In this document: one piece after another, positions 8,378-17,474 of the stretch
Layout: each line of letters opens with the position of its first letter
Position numbering within the stretch: the first letter of the stretch is position 1
Origin: Pseudomonas sp. UBA1879
Lineage (GTDB): Bacteria > Pseudomonadota > Gammaproteobacteria > Pseudomonadales > Pseudomonadaceae
Direction: 5' to 3'
DNA: 64,000 bases
Assembly (NCBI RefSeq): GCF_002338065.1
Contig: NZ_DDHJ01000016.1
Location: forward strand, 124,001 to 188,000
The notes under the pieces: model-generated
Told to the model about the DNA's origin: nothing
Database searches by the model: none
What the model saw: only the letters and a program-made list of their open reading frames with translations
Position numbers and translations under genes: made by a program

Positions 8378-9097
8378 TCAGAAGTCGCCCCACAACTGCT
8401 GCGCCACGCTCAGGGCAACAACCGGGGCGGTCTCGGTGCGCAGCACTCGCGGGCCAAGGCGCGCGGCGTGGAAACCGGCATCTTGCGCCTGATCCACTTC
8501 AGCGTCGTTCAAGCCGCCTTCCGGGCCGATCAGAAACGCCAGCGTGGTCGGCTTTTCATGGCTGACCAGCGGCTCGGCGACCGGATGCAGCACCAGCTTC
8601 AACTCCGCTTCGGTGTGTTTGAGCCAGTCGCTCAAGGTCATTGGCGGATTGACCACCGGCACCACCGAACGCCCGCACTGTTCGCATGCGCTGATCGCAA
8701 TTTGCTGCCAATGCGCCTGGCGTTTTTCGGCGCGTTCGTCCTTGAGGCGCACTTCACAGCGCTCACTGACGATCGGGGTGATCTGCGTGACACCCAGTTC
8801 AGTGGCTTTCTGTATCGCCCAGTCCATGCGTTCGCCGCGCGACAGGCCTTGGCCGAGGTGAATCTGCAAGGGCGACTCGCTCAGGCCGGCAAAGCTTTCA
8901 GTCACCTGCACGCGCACCTGCTTTTTCCCGACTTCCACCAGCGTGGCGCGAAATTCCTGGCCTGTGCCATCGAACAACTGCACCGCATCGCCCTCGGCCA
9001 TGCGCAACACACGTCCGATGTAATGGGCCTGGGCTTCGGGCAGTTCGTGTTCGCCAATGCTCAGGGTGGCGTCGATGAAAAAGCGGGAGAGTCTCAT
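8378..9097 (-). CDS. rsmE: RsmE, 16S rRNA m3U1498 methyltransferase
   Basis: This 239-residue SPOUT-family methyltransferase uses SAM to methylate U1498 of 16S rRNA in the 30S subunit. It shows the N-terminal PUA-like part (MRLSRFFIDATL, HYIGRVLRMAEGD), the central KATELGVTQITPIVSERC and the C-terminal knot motifs FLIGPEGGLNDAEVDQA and LGPRVLRTETAPV. Length and motifs fit the family closely. It lies about 200 bases from bioA, in the order I remember from PAO1. Confidence 0.95.
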   Translation of the reverse strand: MRLSRFFIDATLSIGEHELPEAQAHYIGRVLRMAEGDAVQLFDGTGQEFRATLVEVGKKQVRVQVTESFAGLSESPLQIHLGQGLSRGERMDWAIQKATELGVTQITPIVSERCEVRLKDERAEKRQAHWQQIAISACEQCGRSVVPVVNPPMTLSDWLKHTEAELKLVLHPVAEPLVSHEKPTTLAFLIGPEGGLNDAEVDQAQDAGFHAARLGPRVLRTETAPVVALSVAQQLWGDF

Positions 9098-9138
9098 GAT
9101 CGTGTCTCTGTTAATTTTTCAGATACTGCGCTTTTTGC

Positions 9139-9165
9139 TGTGGGAACCGGCTTGCTGGCGAAGGC
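9139..9165 (+). repeat. Single REP unit
   Basis: The sequence TGTGGGAACCGGCTTGCTGG continues into CGAAGGC in the bioA-rsmE gap. I see no second inverted arm nearby, so this is a lone or decayed REP of the same family as at 938. The rest of the gap (9098-9292) shows nothing else I recognise. Confidence 0.75.
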
Positions 9166-9292
9166 AGAGTGTCAGTCAACATCGATATAGCTGAAACACC
9201 GCTTTCATCGGAACGCCGCCCGCAGCAAGGGCCGCCCACAGTTTGAGATCGCCGTGCCCCGGAGGCCCAGGCGACCATGGGGTCAAGCACCG

Positions 9293-10699
9293 TCAGCCCG
9301 GATCCCGAAAGTCCGGATGGAAATTCTCCGGCACCGCCACGCTGATACTGCTGCGGGTCGCGATATCGATGCCTTCACTGGCCACTTCGGCGAGAAAATC
9401 GATCTGCTCTGGCGTGATCACGTACGGCGGCAGGAAGTACACCACGCTGCCCAGCGGTCGCAGCAGCGCGCCTCGGGTGAGGGCGTGTTCGAAGACTTTC
9501 AGGCCGCGACGTTCCTGCCACGGATAAGCCGTTTTAGTCGCCTTGTCCTGCACCATCTCGATGGCGAGGGCCATGCCGGTCTGGCGCACTTCCGCGACGT
9601 TCGGGTGGTCCACCAGATGCGCCGTGGCAGTTTTCATGCGCTGGGCCAGCGCCTTGTTGTTTTCGATGACGTCGTCCTGCTCGAAGATGTCCAGGGTCGC
9701 CAATGCCGCCGCGCACGCCAGCGGGTTGCCGGTGTAACTGTGCGAGTGCAGGAAGGCGCGCAGGGTCGGGTAATCGTCGTAGAACGCGCTGTAGACGTCT
9801 TCGGTGGTGAGGCACGCCGCCAACGGCAAATAGCCGCCGGTGAGGGCTTTGGACAGGCACAGGAAGTCCGGGCGAATCCCGGCCTGTTCACACGCAAACA
9901 TCGTTCCGGTACGCCCGAAGCCGACGGCGATCTCGTCATGAATCAGGTGCACGCCATAGCGATCGCAGGCCTCGCGCAGCAGCTTGAGATAAATCGGGTC
10001 GTACATGCGCATGCCGCCCGCCCCCTGAATCAGCGGCTCGATGATCACGGCAGCCACCGTTTCATGATGGTCGGCGAGGGTCTGCTCCATCACCGCAAAC
10101 ATCGTGCGGGTGTGTTCTTCCCAGCTCACGCCCTCAGGCCGGTAATAGCAATCCGGGCTCGGCACTTTGATGGTGTCCAGCAGCAGCGCTTTGTAGGTTT
10201 CGGTGAACAGCGGCACGTCACCCACTGACATCGCCGCCACCGTCTCGCCGTGGTAGCTGTTGGTCAGGGTGACGTAGCGTTTCTTGTCCGGTTTGCCGCG
10301 ATTGAGCCAGTAGTGAAAGCTCATTTTCAATGCGACTTCGATGCAGGACGAGCCATTATCGGCGTAGAAACAGCGCGTCAGCCCTTCGGGCGTCATGGCC
10401 ACCAGACGCTCCGACAGCTCAATCACCGGCTGATGACTGAATCCGGCCAGAATCACGTGTTCAAGCTGATCGACCTGATCCTTGATGCGCTGATTGATGC
10501 GCGGGTTTGCGTGGCCGAACACGTTGACCCACCAGGAACTCACGGCGTCGAGGTAGCGCTTGCCTTCGAAGTCCTCCAGCCAAACCCCTTCGCCGCGCTT
10601 GATCGGGATCAGTGGCAGGTTTTCGTGGTCTTTCATCTGGGTGCAGGGGTGCCACAGCACCTTCAGATCTCGCTGCATCCAGTCGTTATTGAGGCCCAT
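9293..10699 (-). CDS. bioA: BioA, adenosylmethionine-8-amino-7-oxononanoate aminotransferase
   Basis: This 468-residue class III PLP aminotransferase converts KAPA to DAPA in biotin synthesis, with SAM as amino donor. Diagnostic features are WHPCTQMKDH near the N-terminus (18-25), WWVNVFGHANPRIN, the PLP-contacting HDEIAVGFGRTG (D255) and the Schiff-base lysine K284 in CLSKALTGGYLP. The start is ATG 10699 with GGAGATAACC upstream. Other biotin genes are not in the window. It is transcribed away from the amine oxidase gene at 10921 across a 221-base divergent gap. Confidence 0.96.
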   Translation of the reverse strand: MGLNNDWMQRDLKVLWHPCTQMKDHENLPLIPIKRGEGVWLEDFEGKRYLDAVSSWWVNVFGHANPRINQRIKDQVDQLEHVILAGFSHQPVIELSERLVAMTPEGLTRCFYADNGSSCIEVALKMSFHYWLNRGKPDKKRYVTLTNSYHGETVAAMSVGDVPLFTETYKALLLDTIKVPSPDCYYRPEGVSWEEHTRTMFAVMEQTLADHHETVAAVIIEPLIQGAGGMRMYDPIYLKLLREACDRYGVHLIHDEIAVGFGRTGTMFACEQAGIRPDFLCLSKALTGGYLPLAACLTTEDVYSAFYDDYPTLRAFLHSHSYTGNPLACAAALATLDIFEQDDVIENNKALAQRMKTATAHLVDHPNVAEVRQTGMALAIEMVQDKATKTAYPWQERRGLKVFEHALTRGALLRPLGSVVYFLPPYVITPEQIDFLAEVASEGIDIATRSSISVAVPENFHPDFRDPG

Positions 10700-10920
10700 T
10701 GGTTATCTCCAGCTGGCAGCTCGCACACGGCGAGGCAAAACAATCGCGCAAGCCTATGCAATGCACGGCAGCGGGACAACCTTTAGCGCACCGATGCGCC
10801 GAGAAACATGCCCGACGGACATTGCTGGCGGGCATTCAACGGCTGGCGTATTCTTCGCGCTCTTCGAATAGTCGGACACAAAGTACCGACAATTCCTTCG
10901 TTTATTCCGGAGTTTGCTGA

Positions 10921-12693
10921 ATGCTTTCTGGTTGGCTGCGCGCCTGTGCGCTGGTGTTGGTTGGGCTGGTCAGCGCTTCGGCGCTCGCTGTGGACAAACC
11001 CCATACGGCGATCGTCGTCGGTGGCGGGCTGGCAGGCTTGACGGCCGCCTATGAGCTGCAAAACAAAGGCTGGCAGGTCACCTTGCTGGAAGCCAAACCT
11101 GCGGTCGGCGGCCGTGCCGGTCTGGCTGGCAGCGAGTGGATCGGCAACGCCAAGGCGCAGCCGGTGCTCAATCAATACCTGGAGCGTTTCAAACTCAATC
11201 CTGTGCCCGCGCCGGAATTCGTGCGCACGCCGGGGTATCTGATCGAAGGCGAGTATTTCTCCGCTGCCGATCTGGCGACCAAACAGCCAGCGACGGCCGA
11301 AGCGATCAAACGCTACGAAGCTGCCCTGGATGATATGGCGCGTTCGATCACCGACCCACAAAACCCGGCCGCCAACAGCACCCTGTTCGCCCTGGACCAG
11401 ATCAACGTCGCCAATTGGCTCGACCGCCTGGCCCTGCCGCCCACTGCGCGCCAACTGATCAATCAGCAGATTCGTACGCGCTATGACGAGCCTTCGCGCT
11501 TGTCATTGCTGTACCTCGCTCAGCAAGCCCGCGTGAGTCGTGACATCGATGACCGTGACCGCCGTGCTGCGCGCTTGCCAGGTGGCAGCGCGGTGTTGGC
11601 CGAAGCGTTCGTGAAACAGCTGAAAGTGATCAAGACCAACTCCCCGGTCTCGGCCATTAATCAGGACAAAGACGGTGTGACTGTCAAAGTCGGTTCGGTG
11701 GGTTACGAGGCGGAGTACGTGGTCCTCGCCGTGCCATTGCGCGCCCTGAGCAAGATCCAGCTGACCCCGGCGCTGGACGCTCAGCATCAGGGCGCGATCA
11801 AAAGCACCAACTATGGCTGGCACGACCAGATCATGCTCAAGTTTAAGACCCCGGTCTGGGACAGCAAGGCGCGCATGTCCGGCGAAATCTACAGCAACAC
11901 CGGTCTGGGCATGCTGTGGATCGAGCCTGCGTTGAAGGGTGGTGCCAATGCCGTGATCAACCTCTCCGGCGACAACGCGCGCATCATGCAGGCCTTCGGC
12001 GACAAGCAGATGGTGGATCAGGTGCTGATTCGTCTGCACGCTTTCTATCCACAAGCGCGTGGCGCGTTTACCGGCTACGAAATCCGCCGTTCCAGCGTCG
12101 ATCCTTCCACCGGCGGCGCGTACCTGGCTTTCGGCCCTGGCCAGATCAGCAAATACTGGCGTCTGTGGGAAAAGCCGCTGCAGCGCGTCGCGTTCGCTGG
12201 CGAGCACACCGACAGCCTGTACCCGGGCACGCTGGAGGGCGCGTTGCGCACCGGCCAGCGCGCGGCCAGCCAAGTGCAGGATCTCGCAGCGGGCAAGTCG
12301 TTCGAGCCTGTGAAAGTTGCCCCACCGAAAGCGCCTGAGCCTGCGAAAGAAAGCAGCGGCGGCGTTGGCGGCTTCTTCTCTAACTTGTTCGGTGGTTCCA
12401 AACCTGAACCGAAACCGGCTGAAAAAGCACCTGAGCCTGCTCCGGCGCCCGCACCCGCCCCTGCGCCGGTTACGCCGCCGCCTGCGCCAGTTGCCGAGCC
12501 GGCCAAACCTGCCGAGCCTGTGAAAAAAGCCCCGGCGAAGAAAGAGCCCGCCAAGGAAGAGCCTGCTAAAAAGACGCCCGCTAAACCGGCCACGACTCAC
12601 AAGGCCCCGGCCAAAGCTGACGCCGCGAAAAAAGCGCCAGCCAAACCCGCTGCCGATAAGGCGGCAGCACCGGCAACGGACAGCAAGAACTGA
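10921..12693 (+). CDS. FAD-dependent amine oxidase-like flavoprotein with K/P/A-rich tail
   Basis: The protein is 590 residues long. Residues 1-24 look like an export signal (ALVLVGLVSASALAVD). The FAD-binding Rossmann motif IVVGGGLAGLTAAYEL follows at 31-46, with acidic E57 and GGR at 63-65, and the family C-terminal motif AFAGEHTDSLYPGTLEGALR lies near 424-443. Residues from about 455 on are low-complexity Pro, Ala, Lys and Glu repeats, absent from ordinary amine oxidases; they could bind nucleic acid or cell-wall polymers, or act as a spacer. The substrate is unknown. The gene is monocistronic, with a strong terminator 24 bases after the stop. Confidence 0.8.
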   Translation: MLSGWLRACALVLVGLVSASALAVDKPHTAIVVGGGLAGLTAAYELQNKGWQVTLLEAKPAVGGRAGLAGSEWIGNAKAQPVLNQYLERFKLNPVPAPEFVRTPGYLIEGEYFSAADLATKQPATAEAIKRYEAALDDMARSITDPQNPAANSTLFALDQINVANWLDRLALPPTARQLINQQIRTRYDEPSRLSLLYLAQQARVSRDIDDRDRRAARLPGGSAVLAEAFVKQLKVIKTNSPVSAINQDKDGVTVKVGSVGYEAEYVVLAVPLRALSKIQLTPALDAQHQGAIKSTNYGWHDQIMLKFKTPVWDSKARMSGEIYSNTGLGMLWIEPALKGGANAVINLSGDNARIMQAFGDKQMVDQVLIRLHAFYPQARGAFTGYEIRRSSVDPSTGGAYLAFGPGQISKYWRLWEKPLQRVAFAGEHTDSLYPGTLEGALRTGQRAASQVQDLAAGKSFEPVKVAPPKAPEPAKESSGGVGGFFSNLFGGSKPEPKPAEKAPEPAPAPAPAPAPVTPPPAPVAEPAKPAEPVKKAPAKKEPAKEEPAKKTPAKPATTHKAPAKADAAKKAPAKPAADKAAAPATDSKN

Positions 12694-12716
12694 TCGTTGA
12701 GAAACGGCAATGAGAA

Positions 12717-12745
12717 AGGCGCGGTTCGATACCGCGCCTTTTTTT
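12717..12745 (+). terminator. Rho-independent terminator of the amine oxidase gene
   Basis: A perfect nine-base stem AGGCGCGGT/ACCGCGCCT with a five-base loop is followed directly by six T residues. It lies 24 bases after the stop codon. The rest of the 313-base gap to 13007 is AT-richer, with a small inverted repeat TAACGTTGCGTTA at 12853-12865 that could be an operator; I see no gene in it. Confidence 0.92.
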
Positions 12746-13006
12746 CATCTCGCGAATAACTGCAGCGGCTAGAGTGTTGTCTGGATAGAGCAATCTACAC
12801 GCCTACAGCTACGATGCCGACCTTCATAGATCTCCTGCATTGGAGCTGCGCGTAACGTTGCGTTAATCGGCCATGAAGAAAAATACGACGGAATGTTTCA
12901 ATCGCATTTCCTGATATTTCAAAGCAAGATTTTGCGCTTTCATTCGATAGATAAATCGATAGTCTTCCACTCAGCTTTAACACGCTGCTTCTACAGGAAA
13001 AGGACC

Positions 13007-13558
13007 ATGCAGTTACGCAACTCTTCTTCTCGATATGGCTGGGTCAGCATCGTTTTGCATTGGGGTGTCGCGCTGACTGTGTTCGGGATGTTCGCACTGG
13101 GTTTATGGATGGTCGGCTTGGGTTATTACGACACTTGGCGCAAGGCCGGGCCTGATTTGCATAAGAGCATTGGCATCACGCTGTTTCTCGTCATGCTGAT
13201 CCGTGTGGTTTGGCGCCTTATCAGTCCGCCACCGCCGTCGCCGCCGACCCATAGCCGGTTCGTCCGTACCGCGGCGAAACTCGGACACGCGTTCCTGTAT
13301 CTGGACCTGTTTCTGGTGATGATCGCCGGTTACCTGATTTCCACCGCCGATGGCGTCGGGATACCGGTCTTTGGATTGTTCGAAGTGCCTGCGCTCATCA
13401 GCGGACTGCCCGATCAGGCGGACGTGGCGGGCCAAGTGCACCTGTATCTGGCCTGGACGCTGGTGATTTTTGCGGTACTCCACGGCTTGGCCGCCCTGAA
13501 GCATCACTTCGTTGATCGTGATGCCACATTCATTCGCATGCTTGGCCGCAAGGCCTGA
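13007..13558 (+). CDS. Cytochrome b561
   Basis: This 183-residue four-helix membrane b-type cytochrome begins YGWVSIVLHWGVALTVFGMF, where the His is a haem ligand. Further candidate ligands are His in DLHKSIGITLF, His in AKLGHAFLYLDLFLV, and His in QVHLYLAWTLVIFAVLHGLA. It would pass electrons from quinol to an acceptor such as superoxide or a periplasmic partner. The start is ATG 13007 after AGGAAAAGGACC. It is followed 28 bases later by a YceI-family gene; the b561-YceI pairing is common and points to quinone or isoprenoid-linked redox stress. Confidence 0.92.
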   Translation: MQLRNSSSRYGWVSIVLHWGVALTVFGMFALGLWMVGLGYYDTWRKAGPDLHKSIGITLFLVMLIRVVWRLISPPPPSPPTHSRFVRTAAKLGHAFLYLDLFLVMIAGYLISTADGVGIPVFGLFEVPALISGLPDQADVAGQVHLYLAWTLVIFAVLHGLAALKHHFVDRDATFIRMLGRKA

Positions 13559-13586
13559 ATTCGACTCACTAAAAGGAAGACGACGT

Positions 13587-14183
13587 ATGTTGAAAAAGAC
13601 CTTTGCTGCACTGGCGCTGGGTACCGCTCTGTTGTCCGCAGGCCAGGTCATGGCTGCTGACTACACCATCGACAAAGAAGGCCAGCACGCCTTCGTCGAT
13701 TTCAAGATCAGCCACCTGGGTTACAGCTTCATTCACGGTACGTTCAAGGACTGGAGCGGTACGTTCAGCTTCGACGCTGCCAAGCCTGAAGACAGCAAAA
13801 TCAGCATTGACATCAAAACTGCCAGCGTCTTCACCAACCATGCCGAGCGCGACAAGCACATCAGCAGCAAAGACTTCCTGGACGTCGCGACCTATCCAGA
13901 CGCCAAGTTCGTATCCACCAAGGTCGACAACGTCGGCAAGAACGCCGATGGAAAAACTACCGCTGACGTGACCGGCGACCTGACCCTGCACGGCGTCACC
14001 AAGCCTGTCGTCATCAAGGCGGTCTTCAACGGCGAAGGCAAGGACCCATGGGGCGGCTACCGTGCAGGCTTCAGTGGTACCACCACCATCAAGCGTTCTG
14101 ATTTCGGCAAGATGATGGACCTGGGTCCACAATCGGACACCGTCACCTTCGACATCTCGTTCGAAGGCGTCAAAGCCAAGTAA
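13587..14183 (+). CDS. YceI-family periplasmic lipocalin-like protein
   Basis: This 198-residue protein has a signal peptide (1-23, ending GQVMAAD) and the YceI beta-barrel signature AFVDFKISHLGYSFIHGTF, followed by FTNHAERDKHISSKDFLD and LTLHGVTKPV. The family binds long isoprenoid chains in the periplasm. The P. aeruginosa homologue at the equivalent place, which I remember as PA0423/PasP, is reported as a secreted protein. It follows the cytochrome b561 gene and ends at a strong bidirectional-looking hairpin. Confidence 0.93.
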   Translation: MLKKTFAALALGTALLSAGQVMAADYTIDKEGQHAFVDFKISHLGYSFIHGTFKDWSGTFSFDAAKPEDSKISIDIKTASVFTNHAERDKHISSKDFLDVATYPDAKFVSTKVDNVGKNADGKTTADVTGDLTLHGVTKPVVIKAVFNGEGKDPWGGYRAGFSGTTTIKRSDFGKMMDLGPQSDTVTFDISFEGVKAK

Positions 14184-14200
14184 GTCAGGCTGCTGTACCG

Positions 14201-14228
14201 AAAACGCCGACCTCAGGGTCGGCGTTTT
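14201..14228 (+). terminator. Rho-independent terminator of the b561-yceI unit
   Basis: A perfect 12-base inverted repeat AAAACGCCGACC/GGTCGGCGTTTT with a four-base loop lies 17 bases after the yceI stop. The A and T arms let it work on either strand. Confidence 0.9.
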
Positions 14229-14251
14229 CGTTGAAGTATTAGCACCGAATC

Positions 14252-14275
14252 TGTGGCAGCCGGCTTGCTGGCGAA
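14252..14275 (+). repeat. Single REP unit
   Basis: The sequence TGTGGCAGCCGGCTTGCTGG, continuing into CGAA, is a REP of the family at 938, without a clear partner arm. It lies in the convergent gap between yceI and the helicase gene. Confidence 0.7.
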
Positions 14276-14406
14276 TCTGGCAAATCAGTGACATTGAGTT
14301 GCCTGACTTACCGCATTCGTCATCAAGCCAGCTTTCATACACGATCACCCAACGTCAGAAGGGGGGGCCTGTGTCTGACGTGGAACTCCAGTATTCCCGC
14401 ACCCAC

Positions 14407-14433
14407 AAAAAAGCCCCGAATCCGTCGGGGCTT
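14407..14433 (-). terminator. Rho-independent terminator of the RhlE-type helicase gene
   Basis: Read on the minus strand, the stem AAGCCCCGA/TCGGGGCTT has a five-base loop and is followed by a run of T residues (A-run at 14407-14412 on the plus strand). It begins 17 bases beyond the helicase stop. Confidence 0.9.
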
Positions 14434-14449
14434 TCTTATATGCCTGTGC

Positions 14450-16348
14450 TTAACCTTCTCGGTTGCGCGTCAGCAGGGCAGGTTTCTCACCCCGAGGGCG
14501 GCTCGGCAGTTGATCGAGCAGCTCGGCGGACGGGAAACGGTCGCTCTTGGACTCTTTGTGCATGATCTTCGGGCCCGGCTGGCCGTCGCGAGGACCGCGA
14601 ACCACCGGTTCCTGACGAGCAGGCTGATCATCGCGAGCCGGGCGGCGGTTACGCGGTTGATCTTCACGACGCGCCTGGCCGTCGCGGCCAGACCCGTTGC
14701 GTGGGCCGTTGCGTTTGGCCGGAGCGCCTGCGCCGGTGCTGGCGCCGCTGCCCGAACCACCACGGGGACCGCTGCGGCCAGGTGCCTGACCGCGTGGCGC
14801 CGGAGCGGCACCGGTAGCTGGCGCGCCAGGACGGCGGTTGCGACCTTGCTGGTTCTTGCCCTGATAAGGGCTCACGTAGTCAGCGCGGTTGCCAAAGTTG
14901 TCGACCTCATCATCCAGAAACTCATCCGGTGCACGATCGGCGCGAGGCGCAGGTGGCTGTGAGGCGCGAGCCTCATTGGACGGCGTGCCTTGGCGCGGCT
15001 TCTGCTGACGCGCTGGACGAGCAGGACGTTCGCCCGACGCTGCGGCAGCCGGTTTTTCCTTGCCTTTGTCTTTGCCTTTGTCTTTGCGACCGCCACCACC
15101 ACCGCCGCCGTTCGGGCCGTCGCCACGGGGGCCACGAGCGTTGCGCGGGTTGCGCACGTCCGGGCGCTCGCGGACTTCCGGCTTCTCGGCTTCGACGGCA
15201 CTGATGTCGAAGCCCATCAGATCGCCATCGGCAATCTTCTGCTTGGTCATGCGTTCGATGCTTTTCAGCAGCTTTTCTTCGTCCGGCGCCACCAGGGAGA
15301 TCGCCTCACCGGTGCGGCCCGCGCGACCGGTACGGCCGATGCGGTGTACGTAGTCTTCGTCGACGTTCGGCAGCTCGAAGTTGACCACATGCGGCAGCTG
15401 GTCGATGTCCAGACCCCGTGCTGCGATATCAGTGGCCACCATGATGCGCACGGTGCCGGCCTTGAAGTCCGCCAGCGCTTTGGTGCGGGCGTTCTGGCTC
15501 TTGTTGCCGTGGATCGCCACAGCGCTCAGGCCGTGCTTGTCCAGATATTCGGCCAGACGGTTGGCGCCGTGCTTGGTGCGGGTGAACACCAGCACCTGCT
15601 CCCATGCGCCTTGAGTGATCAGGTGCGCCAGCAGCGAACGCTTGTGGTTGGCAGGCAGGCGGAACACGCGTTGTTCGATGCGCTCGACCGTAGTGTTCGG
15701 CGGCGTGACTTCGATGCGTTCCGGGTTATGCAGCAGCTTCCCGGCCAAGGCGGTGATATCGGCCGAGAAGGTGGCCGAGAACAGCAGGTTCTGACGCTTG
15801 GCCGGCAGGCGGGCGAGGACTTTCTTCACGTCGTGAACGAAGCCCATGTCGAGCATGCGGTCGGCTTCGTCGAGCACGAGGATTTCGACGTGTGACAGAT
15901 CGACACTGCCTTGACCGGCCAGATCCAGCAGGCGACCCGGGCAGGCGACAAGGACGTCAACGCCACGGGCCATTGCCTGAACCTGCGGGTTCATGCCGAC
16001 GCCGCCAAAAATGCAGGCGCTGACGAACTTGAGGTTTTTGGCGTAGATCTTGAAGCTGTCGTGAACTTGAGCGGCGAGTTCGCGGGTGGGGGTCAGGACC
16101 AGTACGCGCGGTTGGCGCGGGCCGTGACGCTGGGATTTGTCCGGGTGGCCGGCGGGGAAGAGGCGCTCCAGAATCGGGAGGGCGAAACCGCCGGTTTTAC
16201 CAGTACCTGTCTGAGCGGCGACCATCAGATCGCGGCCTTGCAACACGGCGGGAATGGCCCGCTGTTGCACCGGAGTAGGCTGGGTATAGCCAGCAGCCTC
16301 GATGGCGCTGACTAAAGCCTCGGAGAGACCGAGGGAAGCAAAGGACAT
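14450..16348 (-). CDS. rhlE: DEAD-box RNA helicase, RhlE2-like
   Basis: This ATP-dependent RNA helicase has 632 residues. The Q motif GYTQPTPVQQRAIP is at 20-33, Walker A AQTGTGKT at 45-52, DEAD at 160-163, SAT at 191-193, and ARGLDIDQLPHVVNFELP and HRIGRTGRAG in the second RecA domain. After about residue 390 comes a long disordered extension rich in Gly, Arg, Pro and Lys with RG repeats. That architecture matches P. aeruginosa RhlE2, whose extension is reported to bind RNA and partner proteins. The start is ATG 16348 with AGGAT upstream; a longer in-frame N-terminus has no support. Confidence 0.93.
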   Translation of the reverse strand: MSFASLGLSEALVSAIEAAGYTQPTPVQQRAIPAVLQGRDLMVAAQTGTGKTGGFALPILERLFPAGHPDKSQRHGPRQPRVLVLTPTRELAAQVHDSFKIYAKNLKFVSACIFGGVGMNPQVQAMARGVDVLVACPGRLLDLAGQGSVDLSHVEILVLDEADRMLDMGFVHDVKKVLARLPAKRQNLLFSATFSADITALAGKLLHNPERIEVTPPNTTVERIEQRVFRLPANHKRSLLAHLITQGAWEQVLVFTRTKHGANRLAEYLDKHGLSAVAIHGNKSQNARTKALADFKAGTVRIMVATDIAARGLDIDQLPHVVNFELPNVDEDYVHRIGRTGRAGRTGEAISLVAPDEEKLLKSIERMTKQKIADGDLMGFDISAVEAEKPEVRERPDVRNPRNARGPRGDGPNGGGGGGGRKDKGKDKGKEKPAAAASGERPARPARQQKPRQGTPSNEARASQPPAPRADRAPDEFLDDEVDNFGNRADYVSPYQGKNQQGRNRRPGAPATGAAPAPRGQAPGRSGPRGGSGSGASTGAGAPAKRNGPRNGSGRDGQARREDQPRNRRPARDDQPARQEPVVRGPRDGQPGPKIMHKESKSDRFPSAELLDQLPSRPRGEKPALLTRNREG

Positions 16349-16566
16349 GAGTAATCCTGTCTTAAGTTGGGGCACTGTGGCCCGAATAGGAATGAGCTGC
16401 GCGGCGCGAATTGGCATTCAAATGGCGCGATCCCGGGGTCTGTAAGTTCAACTCGTGGCATGAGCGCGAGAAAGAGAATGCGCTGCTGTCGTGATCGAGA
16501 AGTCTTCTGTGAGACCGAGCATCCGGGCGATAAGCCTGGCGGGAAGGCCGGAGTATAACAGAGCAA

Positions 16567-17391
16567 TCACAACGCGCTGTGTTCATGCTGCTCAACGGTT
16601 TTCTCTGCGCTGATGGATGCTTGAGCTGTGTGGGCATTTTTTGACGTGTGTAACGTTTCACCGGTGTAGTGCACCAGCAGTTGCGCATAGGCCGGTTCGC
16701 CTTTGAAACGTTTCAATTCGGCACCGAAGCGTTGCACAAGCAAATCCATGCCAGCATTGCGACGCAGCGCAAGATACTGTTCTCGGGTGCTCATCACGGT
16801 CGGCAGCTGACTGATCTGGTCGTGCAGTTTGAGGTGGTCGAGCAGTTGCTGCCCTAGTCTGCGGTCAGTGACCAGCAAATCGATCCGGCCCCGGCTCAAC
16901 TTGCCGAAATTCGCTTCGTGGCTCGGTGCCGGCTCTCGAATGAAGGCCGTCGAATGATCGAATTCGGGGGTGTACAGATAGCCCGGCGACACGCCCACCG
17001 TCAGGCCCCTGAGGTCTTCAAGGGTATGAAACGGATGGGGGCGGGCGTCCGCTTGAAACAATACCCAGTTGACGTCGGACATGGGTTCGCTGGGGTACAG
17101 GAGCAAATCGTCGCGTTCGGTGGCCTTGGAAATGTCCAACGCGCCGTCGGCTTCACCCTGTTGAAGCATCATCAGACAACGCTTCCACGGCAGGAACTGC
17201 CACTGCACTTCGATCCCCAGCCGCTCGAAGACAATCGCGGTGGTGTCGTAGTCAAGCCCGGATGCTTTGCCGTTTTCGACCATCACGTACGGAGCCCACG
17301 GCTCGGTGACGATGCGGATCTTCTCGCCCATTGCGCTGAAACTCAGGCAGGCGAGGAGAGCGGCGAACGAGAGGCGTGGGGTCAGAGGCAT
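16567..17391 (-). CDS. Periplasmic solute-binding protein family 3, without transporter genes
   Basis: The protein has 274 residues. Residues 1-22 are a signal peptide (LLACLSFSAMGE), followed by a family 3 binding domain (IRIVTEPWAPYVMVENGKAS, LMMLQQGEADGALDISKATE, GRIDLLVTDRRLGQQLLDHL). No permease or ATPase is adjacent. Orphan proteins of this type in Pseudomonas often bind something other than transported amino acids or act as sensors, but nothing here decides the ligand. The C-terminal 30 residues are polar and His-rich at the end (EKTVEQHEHSAL). It lies between the helicase and glycosyltransferase-like genes in the same orientation. Confidence 0.75.
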   Translation of the reverse strand: MPLTPRLSFAALLACLSFSAMGEKIRIVTEPWAPYVMVENGKASGLDYDTTAIVFERLGIEVQWQFLPWKRCLMMLQQGEADGALDISKATERDDLLLYPSEPMSDVNWVLFQADARPHPFHTLEDLRGLTVGVSPGYLYTPEFDHSTAFIREPAPSHEANFGKLSRGRIDLLVTDRRLGQQLLDHLKLHDQISQLPTVMSTREQYLALRRNAGMDLLVQRFGAELKRFKGEPAYAQLLVHYTGETLHTSKNAHTAQASISAEKTVEQHEHSAL

Positions 17392-17474
17392 GGGGCGAGA
17401 TTACGATGCCTGCCCGGCAAATAGAAGAGGTCGCGCCATTTGCACCTGAGAACGCAAGCGCTCTACTTCAAGGT

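Noticed and set aside
16349..16417. A 23-residue N-terminal extension of the RhlE-type helicase
   Set aside because: No ribosome site; the Q motif starts at the usual distance from ATG 16348.
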